From SAR202 cluster bacterium bin90 (GTDB lineage Bacteria; Chloroflexota; Dehalococcoidia; Lucifugimonadales; JADFKI01): a stretch of 64,000 nucleotides of DNA. A program made the position numbers and the translations under genes. The stretch is taken from positions 1-64,000 of the forward strand of contig MPND01000008.1 of assembly GCA_002238855.1 (NCBI GenBank), read 5' to 3'. The notes under the pieces were generated by a model. The model was not told where the DNA came from and did not search any database. It worked only from the letters and a program-made list of their open reading frames with translations. Positions 7,470 to 15,275 of the stretch are shown in pieces; within the stretch, counting starts at the first letter, position 1; every line of letters starts with the position of its first letter.

Positions 7470-8846
7470 TTACGTCGGCGCAGTATCGTCAGTCCGTAGG
7501 GGCGTATGGTTTTCCGGGCGCAAGTCAGGCAACCCCGACTTTGGTTCATGCACACTGGCGCGCCCTGCGATAACTGATTCTCCCGCAGAGGGAGTCGACA
7601 GAGCCAACCCCCTCGCCAGTATGTTTCGAGCAGCGTTGACCGTCGCTAAAGAGTAAGCTCCGCACGATGAACATCTATATCGCGTTGCGAACCTCTCGCG
7701 GTCCGTCGTGACTTCCTTGACGACGCCACAGGCGCTACAAGTCAGTGATGTGTGCGACGGGTCCACGCGCACAAGCTTGATACCGGCCCCCTCCGCCTTG
7801 TATTCAAGCATCTGTGCAAATTCGCCCCAGTTCTGCTCAAGCATCCCGCGATTTATTGCCGCCTTCCTCCTTACTCCCGTTCCGGGTTCCTCAACCGTGC
7901 CCTTTGCACTGGCTGCCAACCCCTTAATATCCAGGTCCTCCACCACAAAGTGATCATACTTCTCGATAAGCCTTGCCGCGAATCGGTGCAGTTCGTTTCG
8001 ATTCCGCACTTTCTCACGGTCTGAGAGCTTTCCCAGCAACGAAACGGTCTTACGCCGCGAGTTGGAGCCCAACCTCTGTCTGGCTATTTTGCGTTGCAGC
8101 CGCCGCTTGCGCTTGTTATCCTGACGTCTTCTATCAATCAGGGTTCCGTCAGACAGCGCCCACCTCACCCCACTCAGACCAGCATTAATGCCAACCGGCG
8201 CCTCAGGAACTTCGACAACCGGCTTCGCTCGCAGGTGGTCGAACATTAAACACAGATAGACACCATTGGGCCGACGGCTGATGCGTATTTCAAGCGGCTG
8301 TATACCCTCAGGCAGCCTCTTGTCCTTGAACCGCAGCAGCGGCAGTCCCTTGATACGGACTACTCCCTTGCCGCGTTCCGCATCGTACCTGACATACCGG
8401 GATGCGCCAGAATAGATTTCCAGTGTCTTCCAGCGCAGACTGCTCTTGAACCGTGGATGGCCTGGAGCTTCGCCGCCTTTCAGGCGTCGGATGAAGGCTT
8501 GGTACGCTTTGTCCAGCCGTTTCAGTGTCCCAACCTGCACACGCCTGTCAATGGCTCGCTCAAAGTCTGGGAAGTCGGCACGCACCTGAGTCAATGATTT
8601 GCTCTGGTCAAAGCAAGAGATCGACTTCTGATGTCTCTTCCAAGCCGTCGAGCGCTCCTCCAGCGCCGCGTTGTAGAGCAGCGCCTGCTGGCGAAGTACC
8701 TCGTCAAACCTGATATGGCCCGCCTTTGACAGGTACGCCCTCGTGCGAAATGTGCGCATGATCCGACCGGCCGACACAGCACTCTCATCAGTTCGTGCGG
8801 CCGCCAATTCCGCCGGACGATCAACTTTTTCCGCCAACGTTACCAT
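7470..8846 (-). CDS. TnpB/Cas12-like RNA-guided protein, predicted nuclease-dead
   Basis: 458 residues, TnpB fold: N-terminal recognition part (RTFRTRAYL... near 31), the usual SLRWKTLEI strand, split RuvC and a CSAC/CSSC zinc finger. In RuvC-I the expected GIDxG is GINAG, so the catalytic Asp is Asn221. RuvC-II keeps its acid (VVEDLD, Glu303). In RuvC-III the expected DRDxNAA is LATVNAA, with Thr402 in place of the Asp. Loss of both aspartates should abolish DNA cutting while keeping guide RNA and DNA binding, as in TldR repressors exapted from transposons. AAAGG precedes the ATG at 8846, supporting this start, which adds 30 residues before the usual TnpB beginning. No TnpA transposase is nearby. 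The stop codon is 14 nt from the mini-array. Confidence 0.85.
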   Translation of the reverse strand: MVTLAEKVDRPAELAAARTDESAVSAGRIMRTFRTRAYLSKAGHIRFDEVLRQQALLYNAALEERSTAWKRHQKSISCFDQSKSLTQVRADFPDFERAIDRRVQVGTLKRLDKAYQAFIRRLKGGEAPGHPRFKSSLRWKTLEIYSGASRYVRYDAERGKGVVRIKGLPLLRFKDKRLPEGIQPLEIRISRRPNGVYLCLMFDHLRAKPVVEVPEAPVGINAGLSGVRWALSDGTLIDRRRQDNKRKRRLQRKIARQRLGSNSRRKTVSLLGKLSDREKVRNRNELHRFAARLIEKYDHFVVEDLDIKGLAASAKGTVEEPGTGVRRKAAINRGMLEQNWGEFAQMLEYKAEGAGIKLVRVDPSHTSLTCSACGVVKEVTTDRERFATRYRCSSCGAYSLATVNAARNILARGLALSTPSAGESVIAGRASVHEPKSGLPDLRPENHTPLRTDDTAPT

Positions 8847-9202
8847 TCAGAAAATACCTTTCATAATAACGGTAACATGTGAGATGCGGCAAAAGAGCAT
8901 CACGCCCCGAGCAATTTGGAAATTCGACATCCCATAACGCAAAATGCGCCACTTTCCTGTGGGACCACTGCGTAAATCCATCCATCCTCGCCAGTCCTTC
9001 AGGGATTTCCCTCCGCATAAGCTCAGGCGCGGTCGTGTTCTCCCATGTTCCTCTCACGCGGGTAGATGCCGCCTCAGGAATCATCAAGTCTTCATCGGCG
9101 ACAAGAGTTTGACCCACCCGTGTTGTTGCTTGGCGTTGACACACAAGAGATGACGAGTAAGGTAGGCATCACAACCGAGATTATTCTCACCGAAAGCTGC
9201 AT
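8821..9202 (-). pseudogene. Frameshifted lipoprotein gene upstream of the TnpB homologue
   Basis: ATG 9202 opens a signal peptide MQLSVRIISVVMPTLLVISC with a lipobox-like end. In that frame translation stops after about 15 more residues. The neighbouring frame continues from about 9144 for 107 codons (RVGQTLVADEDLM...) to 8821, so a single-base shift near 9140-9150 breaks the gene. Its first 60 bp and upstream region are almost identical to those of the lipoprotein at 39.5-39.8 kb, but the mature parts are unrelated. Confidence 0.5.
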
Positions 9203-9274
9203 CACTCACACTCCCGCGAGTATCCATTCCTAGCCGCCGAGTTATCCCTCAATCCGCAATGTCCTAGAACGCAA
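9146..9274. repeat. About 129-bp dispersed repeat, copy A (promoter plus signal peptide)
   Basis: This segment and 39757-39885 agree at roughly nine positions in ten, from AGAGATGACGAGTAAGG to AGAACGCAA. In both places it contains the upstream region and the first 18 or so codons of a minus-strand lipoprotein gene. Confidence 0.8.
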
Positions 9275-9477
9275 GAAACCAACTTTTCGCCCCTCTTATC
9301 AATGTTATGCTCCTGAATTGGGCAGCAGCACAACTAGCGCAAGCTGTTTTTCCGCGATTTTCATATTCGTTCTTCACTGCTTTCCGCCACTCGGCAAAGC
9401 GAATCAACGCCACGCCTGCCGAACTCTGCGGACATACGTCCCATAAACTCTGAACAGCTACCGGATTCGCGAATCCA

Positions 9478-9512
9478 TTGATAGCTGTACCGGTACACGG
9501 TATAATCAGCCC
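9478..9512 (+). promoter_or_regulatory. higBA promoter with embedded palindromic operator
   Basis: TTGATA (9478-9483), a 17-bp spacer and a perfect TATAAT (9501-9506) form a near-consensus sigma-70 promoter. The 12-bp perfect palindrome TGTACCGGTACA (9486-9497) fills the spacer, where a bound HigA dimer would block polymerase. The toxin ATG begins 7 bp after the -10 box, so the mRNA is probably leaderless. Confidence 0.75.
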
Positions 9513-9791
9513 ATGATTCGTTCGTTTCGCCATCGAGGGTTGAGACGGCTCTATGAGCGAGACGACCCCAGCAGGATAGCAGCAGACCAATTGGACCGAA
9601 TCGCTCTCGCCCTGGCGGACCTGGATGCCGCCGACAAACCGAGCGATCTCGACCTGCCGGGATACAGACTGCATCCACTCAGGGGGGACCGAAGAGGATT
9701 TTGGAGCATTTCGATTACTGGCAACTGGCGGATCACCTTTAGGTTTGAAGCTGGTGACGTGTACGACGTTGATCTCGTCGATTACCACTAA
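9513..9791 (+). CDS. higB: HigB-type mRNA-cleaving toxin (RelE superfamily)
   Basis: 92 residues with the HigB pattern: [34 protein letters not shown], and the C-terminal strand [21 protein letters not shown]. The family consists of ribosome-dependent endoribonucleases that cut mRNA in the A site. The toxin precedes its antitoxin, as usual for higBA. The start lies directly behind a strong -10 box, so translation is probably leaderless. Confidence 0.9.
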   Translation: MIRSFRHRGLRRLYERDDPSRIAADQLDRIALALADLDAADKPSDLDLPGYRLHPLRGDRRGFWSISITGNWRITFRFEAGDVYDVDLVDYH

Positions 9792-9808
9792 ATAAGGACA
9801 GAGAGACC

Positions 9809-10105
9809 ATGCCTATGAAGAATCCGCCCCATCCAGGTCGCAGCGTCAGGGAAAACTGCCTGAACCCTCTCGGCCTAAGCGTTACCGAGGCAGCGGAGGT
9901 ACTGGGGGTTGCCCGTCATACCCTTTCGCGGGTATTGAACGGTCACGCAGGGATCTCGCCTGACATGGCCATCCGCTTAGAGAAGGCTGGATGGTCCAGC
10001 GCAGACTTCTGGTTGAGCCGTCAGACTGCATACGACCTGGCTCAAGCGCGCAAGGGTGAAGACGGAATACGGGTCGAGCGCTATCAGCCCCTGCCCACTG
10101 CATAG
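9809..10105 (+). CDS. higA: HigA-type HTH antitoxin
   Basis: 98 residues starting 17 bp after hig[12 protein letters not shown] is the HigA opening, and [27 protein letters not shown] is the XRE helix-turn-helix. HigA binds and blocks HigB and represses its own promoter, for which the TGTACCGGTACA palindrome is the likely site. GGACAGAGAG precedes the ATG. The pair looks intact. Confidence 0.9.
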   Translation: MPMKNPPHPGRSVRENCLNPLGLSVTEAAEVLGVARHTLSRVLNGHAGISPDMAIRLEKAGWSSADFWLSRQTAYDLAQARKGEDGIRVERYQPLPTA

Positions 10106-10431
10106 GAATCACCCGTGCCGTTAGTCCTTATGACATGAACGCAACGAGGATACTGCCTCTGAAATGGCAGTTGCCACCGACAGCGACCGCAACCACAAAA
10201 GCGCCATTAACGACACGCTTGGCGGTTTCCCTCGGGATCGTGAGTACCGTCTGCGGTCGCCGAGACGTGGCATGACGGCAGGCACCCAGACATCATCGTC
10301 CGGCTGTCTGTTGAGCCTGTGACCCTAGTGACCGGACTTCAAGAGCTTGTGTCAATTGTTGTGGAATTTCCTTCCAGGCGATCTAGCTCATCAGGCGGCG
10401 ACTGCCTCCTCGGCACTTACCTGCAGCTCGG
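10106..10431. other. Non-coding gap after higBA
   Basis: No frame here looks like a gene on either strand. The right part adjoins a dead IS256-type transposase and may hold its end sequence, but I could not define an inverted repeat. Confidence 0.4.
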
Positions 10432-10680
10432 CTATGCTCCTACTTCGAACCTCGCTCCGTCCACCAACAAGCCCATAAAGTTCCGCCCTCCGTTCAGCAG
10501 TCGCCATCGCTCACTCCGCCTCAGCTCCACCTTGAACACCAGGTACAGTGCGCTGTCTCGCCGCTTCATCCGTCATATGACGTCCGTTCTCAACCTCACT
10601 GCGCTGAACACCGATTCGAGCGGGTTTGTAGTCCGAAGATGCACCCAGTGCTCCTCCGGGAAGTCGTCGAAGCTCACGAA
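10432..10680 (-). pseudogene. IS256-family transposase remnant (C-terminal part)
   Basis: Read on the minus strand from 10680, the frame gives DDFPEEHWVHLRTTNPLES, the conserved C-terminal signature of mutator/IS256 transposases, followed by VRLRTDVI, a TGA, and then the usual tail (ALYLVFKVELRR..., RWRLLNGG..., FMGLLVDGARFEVGA) to a TAG at 10432. It belongs to a different subgroup from the copy at 17.6-18.8 kb. One nonsense codon and the missing N-terminal two thirds make it dead. Confidence 0.7.
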
Positions 10681-11010
10681 TGTAAATGGCGGCGGCATCG
10701 GAGTTGAGGCGCTGTACCCTTGAAACGCTCCGGGTAGTCGACTTATCTTCTTGCCTCAAGAGTCTGCCGGCGTGCTTTCTGAGGCAGCCAACCATGGTTA
10801 CGAACTCCTCCAGCATCCGACTCTTGCCCTTCTTCGATGCCTATCTGCACCGGCTGCGAGTGGCTCCGAGTACTTCTTTCCTCCAACCTCTTCAGCGATC
10901 TCATGACTCCTCGATTTTCGCAACAGTTTTGTGAGGCAATAGCTTCAGTTAGGAAACTTCTCTGTTGAGGCAACAGGAGCGGCCAGAATAATTGACGCGG
11001 ATCAGGCAGT
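10681..11010. other. Decayed sequence upstream of the transposase remnant
   Basis: The minus-strand frames here are short and broken. A segment LEEFVTMVGCLRKH could be the decayed middle of the same transposase (family pattern: FVxxFxxKYPKAVxCLxKD). Nothing intact is seen. Confidence 0.3.
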
Positions 11011-12501
11011 TTAGACAACTGTCAGCACCTTAGTCACGGCCTCTATGAAGCGGAGTGCCTTGTAGCGATCTAGTACAGAATGCACAAACTGATTGCGATA
11101 GCTGCGTAGACATCCGTAGCAGCTTGAGTCGCAGCCGCAGCCCCCGGCAACGCGCTCGCGGGCCCTATACAACGCTTCTGCAAAAATCTCCTCGCGAGAC
11201 AATCGAGCCACGAAACCGGCGCCGCCTGGCACATCGTCATAAAGGATTAGCGAAATCATTCCGAATCCGGAAGGCGCTTCGACCCGAGATAAGGCCACAT
11301 TTAGGTCGTTCTGAGGAACGCCAAGCGCGTCGGAGCTGCCAAGTGCCAGCGAATATCCCAGAGAATATGCAGCATCTACGTCGTCCAGGTATGGAAACAT
11401 AATTCGAACGACGTCGGTCACAAGCTCATACCCGTAAGAATACCGTCCCATCCTTTCGCCGCAAGGTTTACCGTACAGTGTCCTGTGCTTTGCGATTCTC
11501 TTGGCGGAATGGCGTCCGCACGAAAGGCAGACTCTGAACTGCCTCTGCTGATGGCCCTCGCTCAAAATAAAAAGGCTGCCCGGAGCGGCTAGAGTAATAC
11601 TCACGCCACCGAATATCTTAGAGACGGGCTCTGCCACCTCGGCAAATCCGCCGAAAAACGGACGTGTCGTGTATAGGCGCTCCGCTTTTCTGATGGGCTC
11701 TCTCGTGCGATAGTTCAGGTCCGTTGCGAACCCCCACTGCGGAGTGAAATATTGCCTGACACCGCGACCTCTGATCTCATCTTTGTTCAGAGAGTGCTCG
11801 AAATTTCCCTCCTCGTCATATCTATAGTACCTGGTGACAGGTTCCTGCCCCTGTACGAGCTTGACGCCGCCGGATTCCCAGACTTTCTTGTTGGCAACAA
11901 CCTGGCTCCCTGGAGCATATTCGGCCACAGCTTGCGAGAGGTCACGCTGAAGTGAGATGTCGCGCCTTGATGAATACTCTCCCTTGACCTCCAATTCCAC
12001 GGTATCTACCGGGAATCCATACTTGGGCAATATGGCGGTTCTCGACAGGAAATTCAGCGTCCTATCGTCGAGGACGGCTCTGAGTCTTCGATCTACCCGC
12101 GCCGCCTCCGCATACTTGCGCTGATTCGCGAACTCTTGCTGAATGCTCTCCAATTCACGTACGTCATCAAGTGTGCCGGCGACCGCACCGTAGAATCGAC
12201 TCTCCCGACCAAATAGATTACCGATCCAACTTCCGTCTGCGAGCCCCACCTGTGAATGGAGGGCCTCGGGCACAATCTCCAGAAGTGACTCCTCTAGAGA
12301 ACGGTTTCCTTCGCAGAAAGTCCGCATTTCACTGGACAGACCATCCACGTCATTGGTAGCCAAGAAGGTATGAACGCGTTCGAAGCGTTCGTGGTTGTTA
12401 CCGCTCTTAAAAAATTGCCCGAGCACAAGGGACGACATGTGTCGCAATACTATCTTCCGATTTTCGAGTCGCATGAGTGGGGGGCGTGTTACACCCTGCA
12501 T
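11011..12501 (-). CDS. DUF1998 C-terminal half of a split large helicase
   Basis: 496 residues ending in the DUF1998 zinc-binding module: CLSCGR, later GGCGCDSSCYGCLRSYRNQ. This module sits at the C-terminus of MrfA/YprA-type helicases and of large defence helicases such as DruE and DpdJ. The predicted start (MQGVTRPPLM) is not a true N-terminus. Reading upstream in the same frame gives YCRRSPHDLYHFEDPENRVM, the conserved link that follows the helicase motif VI. It is therefore the 3' half of the gene whose 5' half ends at 12501 in the next frame. Confidence 0.75.
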   Translation of the reverse strand: MQGVTRPPLMRLENRKIVLRHMSSLVLGQFFKSGNNHERFERVHTFLATNDVDGLSSEMRTFCEGNRSLEESLLEIVPEALHSQVGLADGSWIGNLFGRESRFYGAVAGTLDDVRELESIQQEFANQRKYAEAARVDRRLRAVLDDRTLNFLSRTAILPKYGFPVDTVELEVKGEYSSRRDISLQRDLSQAVAEYAPGSQVVANKKVWESGGVKLVQGQEPVTRYYRYDEEGNFEHSLNKDEIRGRGVRQYFTPQWGFATDLNYRTREPIRKAERLYTTRPFFGGFAEVAEPVSKIFGGVSITLAAPGSLFILSEGHQQRQFRVCLSCGRHSAKRIAKHRTLYGKPCGERMGRYSYGYELVTDVVRIMFPYLDDVDAAYSLGYSLALGSSDALGVPQNDLNVALSRVEAPSGFGMISLILYDDVPGGAGFVARLSREEIFAEALYRARERVAGGCGCDSSCYGCLRSYRNQFVHSVLDRYKALRFIEAVTKVLTVV

Positions 12502-15254
12502 TACACGGTTCTCAGGGTCTTCAAAGTGATAGAGGTCATGCGGACTCCGACGACAGTACGAGATGCGAATCCAGTGCGGTCACGGCGACCAACTCTTCCG
12601 ACCCTCTGCGCATAGTTGAACGCTTCGGGCGGAATGTTTCGCAGGAATGTGACATCGAGGTCACCCAGATCGACGCCCACCTCAAATGTCGTGGACGAAC
12701 TTAGCAGATGAATCTGTCCTGCCTTAAATTCGTCCTGTCTTTCCTTGGCCTTTTCGGTCTCTATCTGAGCTGTATGCTCTTCGGCCCGGAATGTTGGTGG
12801 TAGAGCGCCTTTCTCATAGAGAATACGATAGTGGTTTTCGGAGAGGCTTTGCCCGTCGACGGGAACTAGACGTCCCTTGCAACGTGTCTTCACACATGCT
12901 TCCCGAATGTTGGTCAGGCAGACGCTGGCACAGGTGTCGCATTCCCAGATGTCTTCGTCCTTAACTAAGTGGGCACGGAGATAGGCTGGATTGAGCCTGA
13001 ATGCATTGTTGAGTCCGGAAGCTCTTATTAGGATCTGGGCAGCAGACGGTCGAGTTCGGTCGTAATCCCTGACAGTATCCCAGACTGATAGCATCAATTT
13101 CTGAGCGTCTCCAACACCGACACTTCCAATCCGGGCGAGATGCTGCACCGCAGAAGACCGCTCGTGACCCCACTCGCTCACGTTCTGAACACCTCCGACT
13201 TTCCCAACCTTGTATGCTCTCTGAGGTCGAGGGGTGATGTCGTCCCAATTCAGTCCGGCTGCTTCAGGCGTGGCTACTGCATTTCGCGAAATCATGCTTT
13301 CTAGAAGATGAGCTACTACCGTGTAGGCCTCCTCCTCATTAAATGCCCAAGGGTGTCTGAGCAATGCATCCGGTGCGATGAAGTCGCTGGGTAGATGGAC
13401 CGCCCAATTCACCAGGCCTACGCCCGACAATGACAGTCTGCGCTCTTCTGTGAGTACTTCCCTCCAGACCGTCAGCAGCCCTTCTCGTCGTCGCTCTTCG
13501 TTCGTCGCAAAGGGCGTGAACCTTTCGGATTGAGAGAGCAATCGGCTGGCCATGTCACCTGCACTTAGACCCTCTACGTCAATCGGAAATTCCTTCATTG
13601 CTCTCAATATGGCATTGCGATCTGAGAGTGACTTGTAGGTATCCTCAACGTACCAGGCGAAGAACGCAGCTTCCTGGCGGCTGTCCGCAAATGTCAGTAT
13701 CTTCCGACGTTCCTCAGGTTGTAACTGATGCAGAGCAGTGGCAATTACTGCGTTTGGGCCGTCAGCCCCATGGACTATCTCCTGAACCGGATCTCTATAG
13801 CCTCCTCGTCGATATCCGCAGTTGGCGCACTCATCAATCTGGTCCGGGTTGTCCTTGTCGGACTTGCATTGGACGACCCAAACGGCAGCTTCGCAATTGC
13901 ACGTCAACCCGAAACTGTCCGAAGGAGCAATTTCAGTGCAGCGGCGGCACAGCACATGAGTCGCATCTCCCGAGGTTTCCACTGGCATGAAGTAAGTCGC
14001 CCCATATCCTGGCATGGAAGGGTCCCGGACTGGCTCCACCAAATGGCTTCCATTTTCTTGCCCTATGTAATATTGCTGCCCGCAATCCTTGCAGAGAGCA
14101 ATTTCAAGAGGGAGCGACTTACCATCGTCTGCGGACGCTCTATTCAACGCTACCTTGTCCCTGCCTTTCTGATGCAGAAGGAACGCGCTCTCGATGCCGC
14201 GAACAAAGAGGTGACGTCGACGAGGACGTGCATCCTCTTCCTTAATCAATTCTCCAAATATGATGTCCTCATTGCTGAAGGGTTCTCCAAACAGGGCCCT
14301 TGCGAAGTCAGAGACGTCCGCTCGATCATCATCGGATCGGGATGAAGAAATCGTGGCGCTGGTGGCAATGCAGTTGAATCCGTTGCTGCGCCCTCCTGCC
14401 TTGATTCGCTCCTTGAGTCGCCTCATTAGCATGCCCATTTCGGCTCCCTGTGCGCCGCGGTGCAGGTGTGCTTCGTCAAGGACTATGAATCGCCAATGCT
14501 CGCCCAAGCCGTTGTCGAACAGCGGGCTGTCGCTGGGGCGAATCAGCAGGTATTCCAGCATCGAGTAATTGGTCAACAATAAATGTGGTGGGGACTCACG
14601 CATGTCTTCGCGGAAGACTATCTCGCCCGGCAATCGATCTTCCCATTTGGCACGGCCTTCCCGGAACCTGTCGTTTATGTTCTCGGGAGTTTGTCCGGTG
14701 TATTGCCCAAATGTGAAGCGGAATCCTGAACCTGCGCTATCCAGGGCCTCTCGGATGGCGCCAAGTCGTTGCCTCTGGTCATTGGCCAAGGCATTCATTG
14801 GGTAAATGACCATTGCGCGTACGCCCGGATCCGAGGCGAGTCCCTTGAGATGCTGGGAAAACAGGTCGAAGAGTATTGGGTAGATAAAGCACTCGGTTTT
14901 ACCGCTTGCCGTGCCGGTCGCCACGACCGCATTTCTGTGCTGTCCAAATACCCTGCGAATTGCCTCCTCTTGATGTGCATAGAGCGAAGATGCACCCTGA
15001 AGGGCCGGTATCAGGAATTTAGAAGCCTCGCCAAAGAATTCTCTGCTTAACTGCTCCGCGGATATGCCGGCTGCGAAATTGTGCGCGGGCTCGTCAAATG
15101 GCCCCTTGATTAGCTCACCTTCACGTTCCAGTGCCTCACGAAACGACACTCGCAGGTCTTTGTCCTTGAAATAAAACGAGGTACGCAGGTAGTTGATGTA
15201 ACTCCTGCCTATGCTCTCTTTCCAACCAAGGTGTTCATTCTGGAAGCTGTCCAT
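12501..15254 (-). CDS. DEAD/DEAH helicase half of a split DUF1998 helicase (DruE/DpdJ-like)
   Basis: 917 residues with an SF2 helicase core: ATGTASGKTECF (Walker A, near 115), TNYSMLEYLLIRP, VLDEAHLHRGAQGAEM (DEAH, near 245), CIATSATI (motif III), a Cys-rich insert (CKDCGQQYYIG, CRRCTE), and FEVGVDLGDLD...QRVGRVGRRDRTGFA (motifs V and VI). The last 20 codons after GFA are out of frame. One missing base in 12559-12563 (five bases where six are expected) throws translation to an early stop. Corrected, the gene would encode about 1,413 residues, the size of large defence helicases. The upstream partner lies 21 bp away on the same strand. Confidence 0.8.
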   Translation of the reverse strand: MDSFQNEHLGWKESIGRSYINYLRTSFYFKDKDLRVSFREALEREGELIKGPFDEPAHNFAAGISAEQLSREFFGEASKFLIPALQGASSLYAHQEEAIRRVFGQHRNAVVATGTASGKTECFIYPILFDLFSQHLKGLASDPGVRAMVIYPMNALANDQRQRLGAIREALDSAGSGFRFTFGQYTGQTPENINDRFREGRAKWEDRLPGEIVFREDMRESPPHLLLTNYSMLEYLLIRPSDSPLFDNGLGEHWRFIVLDEAHLHRGAQGAEMGMLMRRLKERIKAGGRSNGFNCIATSATISSSRSDDDRADVSDFARALFGEPFSNEDIIFGELIKEEDARPRRRHLFVRGIESAFLLHQKGRDKVALNRASADDGKSLPLEIALCKDCGQQYYIGQENGSHLVEPVRDPSMPGYGATYFMPVETSGDATHVLCRRCTEIAPSDSFGLTCNCEAAVWVVQCKSDKDNPDQIDECANCGYRRGGYRDPVQEIVHGADGPNAVIATALHQLQPEERRKILTFADSRQEAAFFAWYVEDTYKSLSDRNAILRAMKEFPIDVEGLSAGDMASRLLSQSERFTPFATNEERRREGLLTVWREVLTEERRLSLSGVGLVNWAVHLPSDFIAPDALLRHPWAFNEEEAYTVVAHLLESMISRNAVATPEAAGLNWDDITPRPQRAYKVGKVGGVQNVSEWGHERSSAVQHLARIGSVGVGDAQKLMLSVWDTVRDYDRTRPSAAQILIRASGLNNAFRLNPAYLRAHLVKDEDIWECDTCASVCLTNIREACVKTRCKGRLVPVDGQSLSENHYRILYEKGALPPTFRAEEHTAQIETEKAKERQDEFKAGQIHLLSSSTTFEVGVDLGDLDVTFLRNIPPEAFNYAQRVGRVGRRDRTGFASRTVVGVRMTSITLKTLRTV

Positions 15255-15275
15255 AGTATTTCCCCATATTCTGAT

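Noticed and set aside
7217-7573. Short frames on both strands across the mini-array
   Set aside because: They run through the repeats, have no family resemblance, and the strict 30/31 spacing fits an array, not a protein.
11011-15254. A DISARM locus (DrmA plus DrmB)
   Set aside because: The two pieces are halves of one gene separated by a frameshift, and no DISARM methyltransferase or DrmC is adjacent; the PLD protein at 19 kb has a different architecture.
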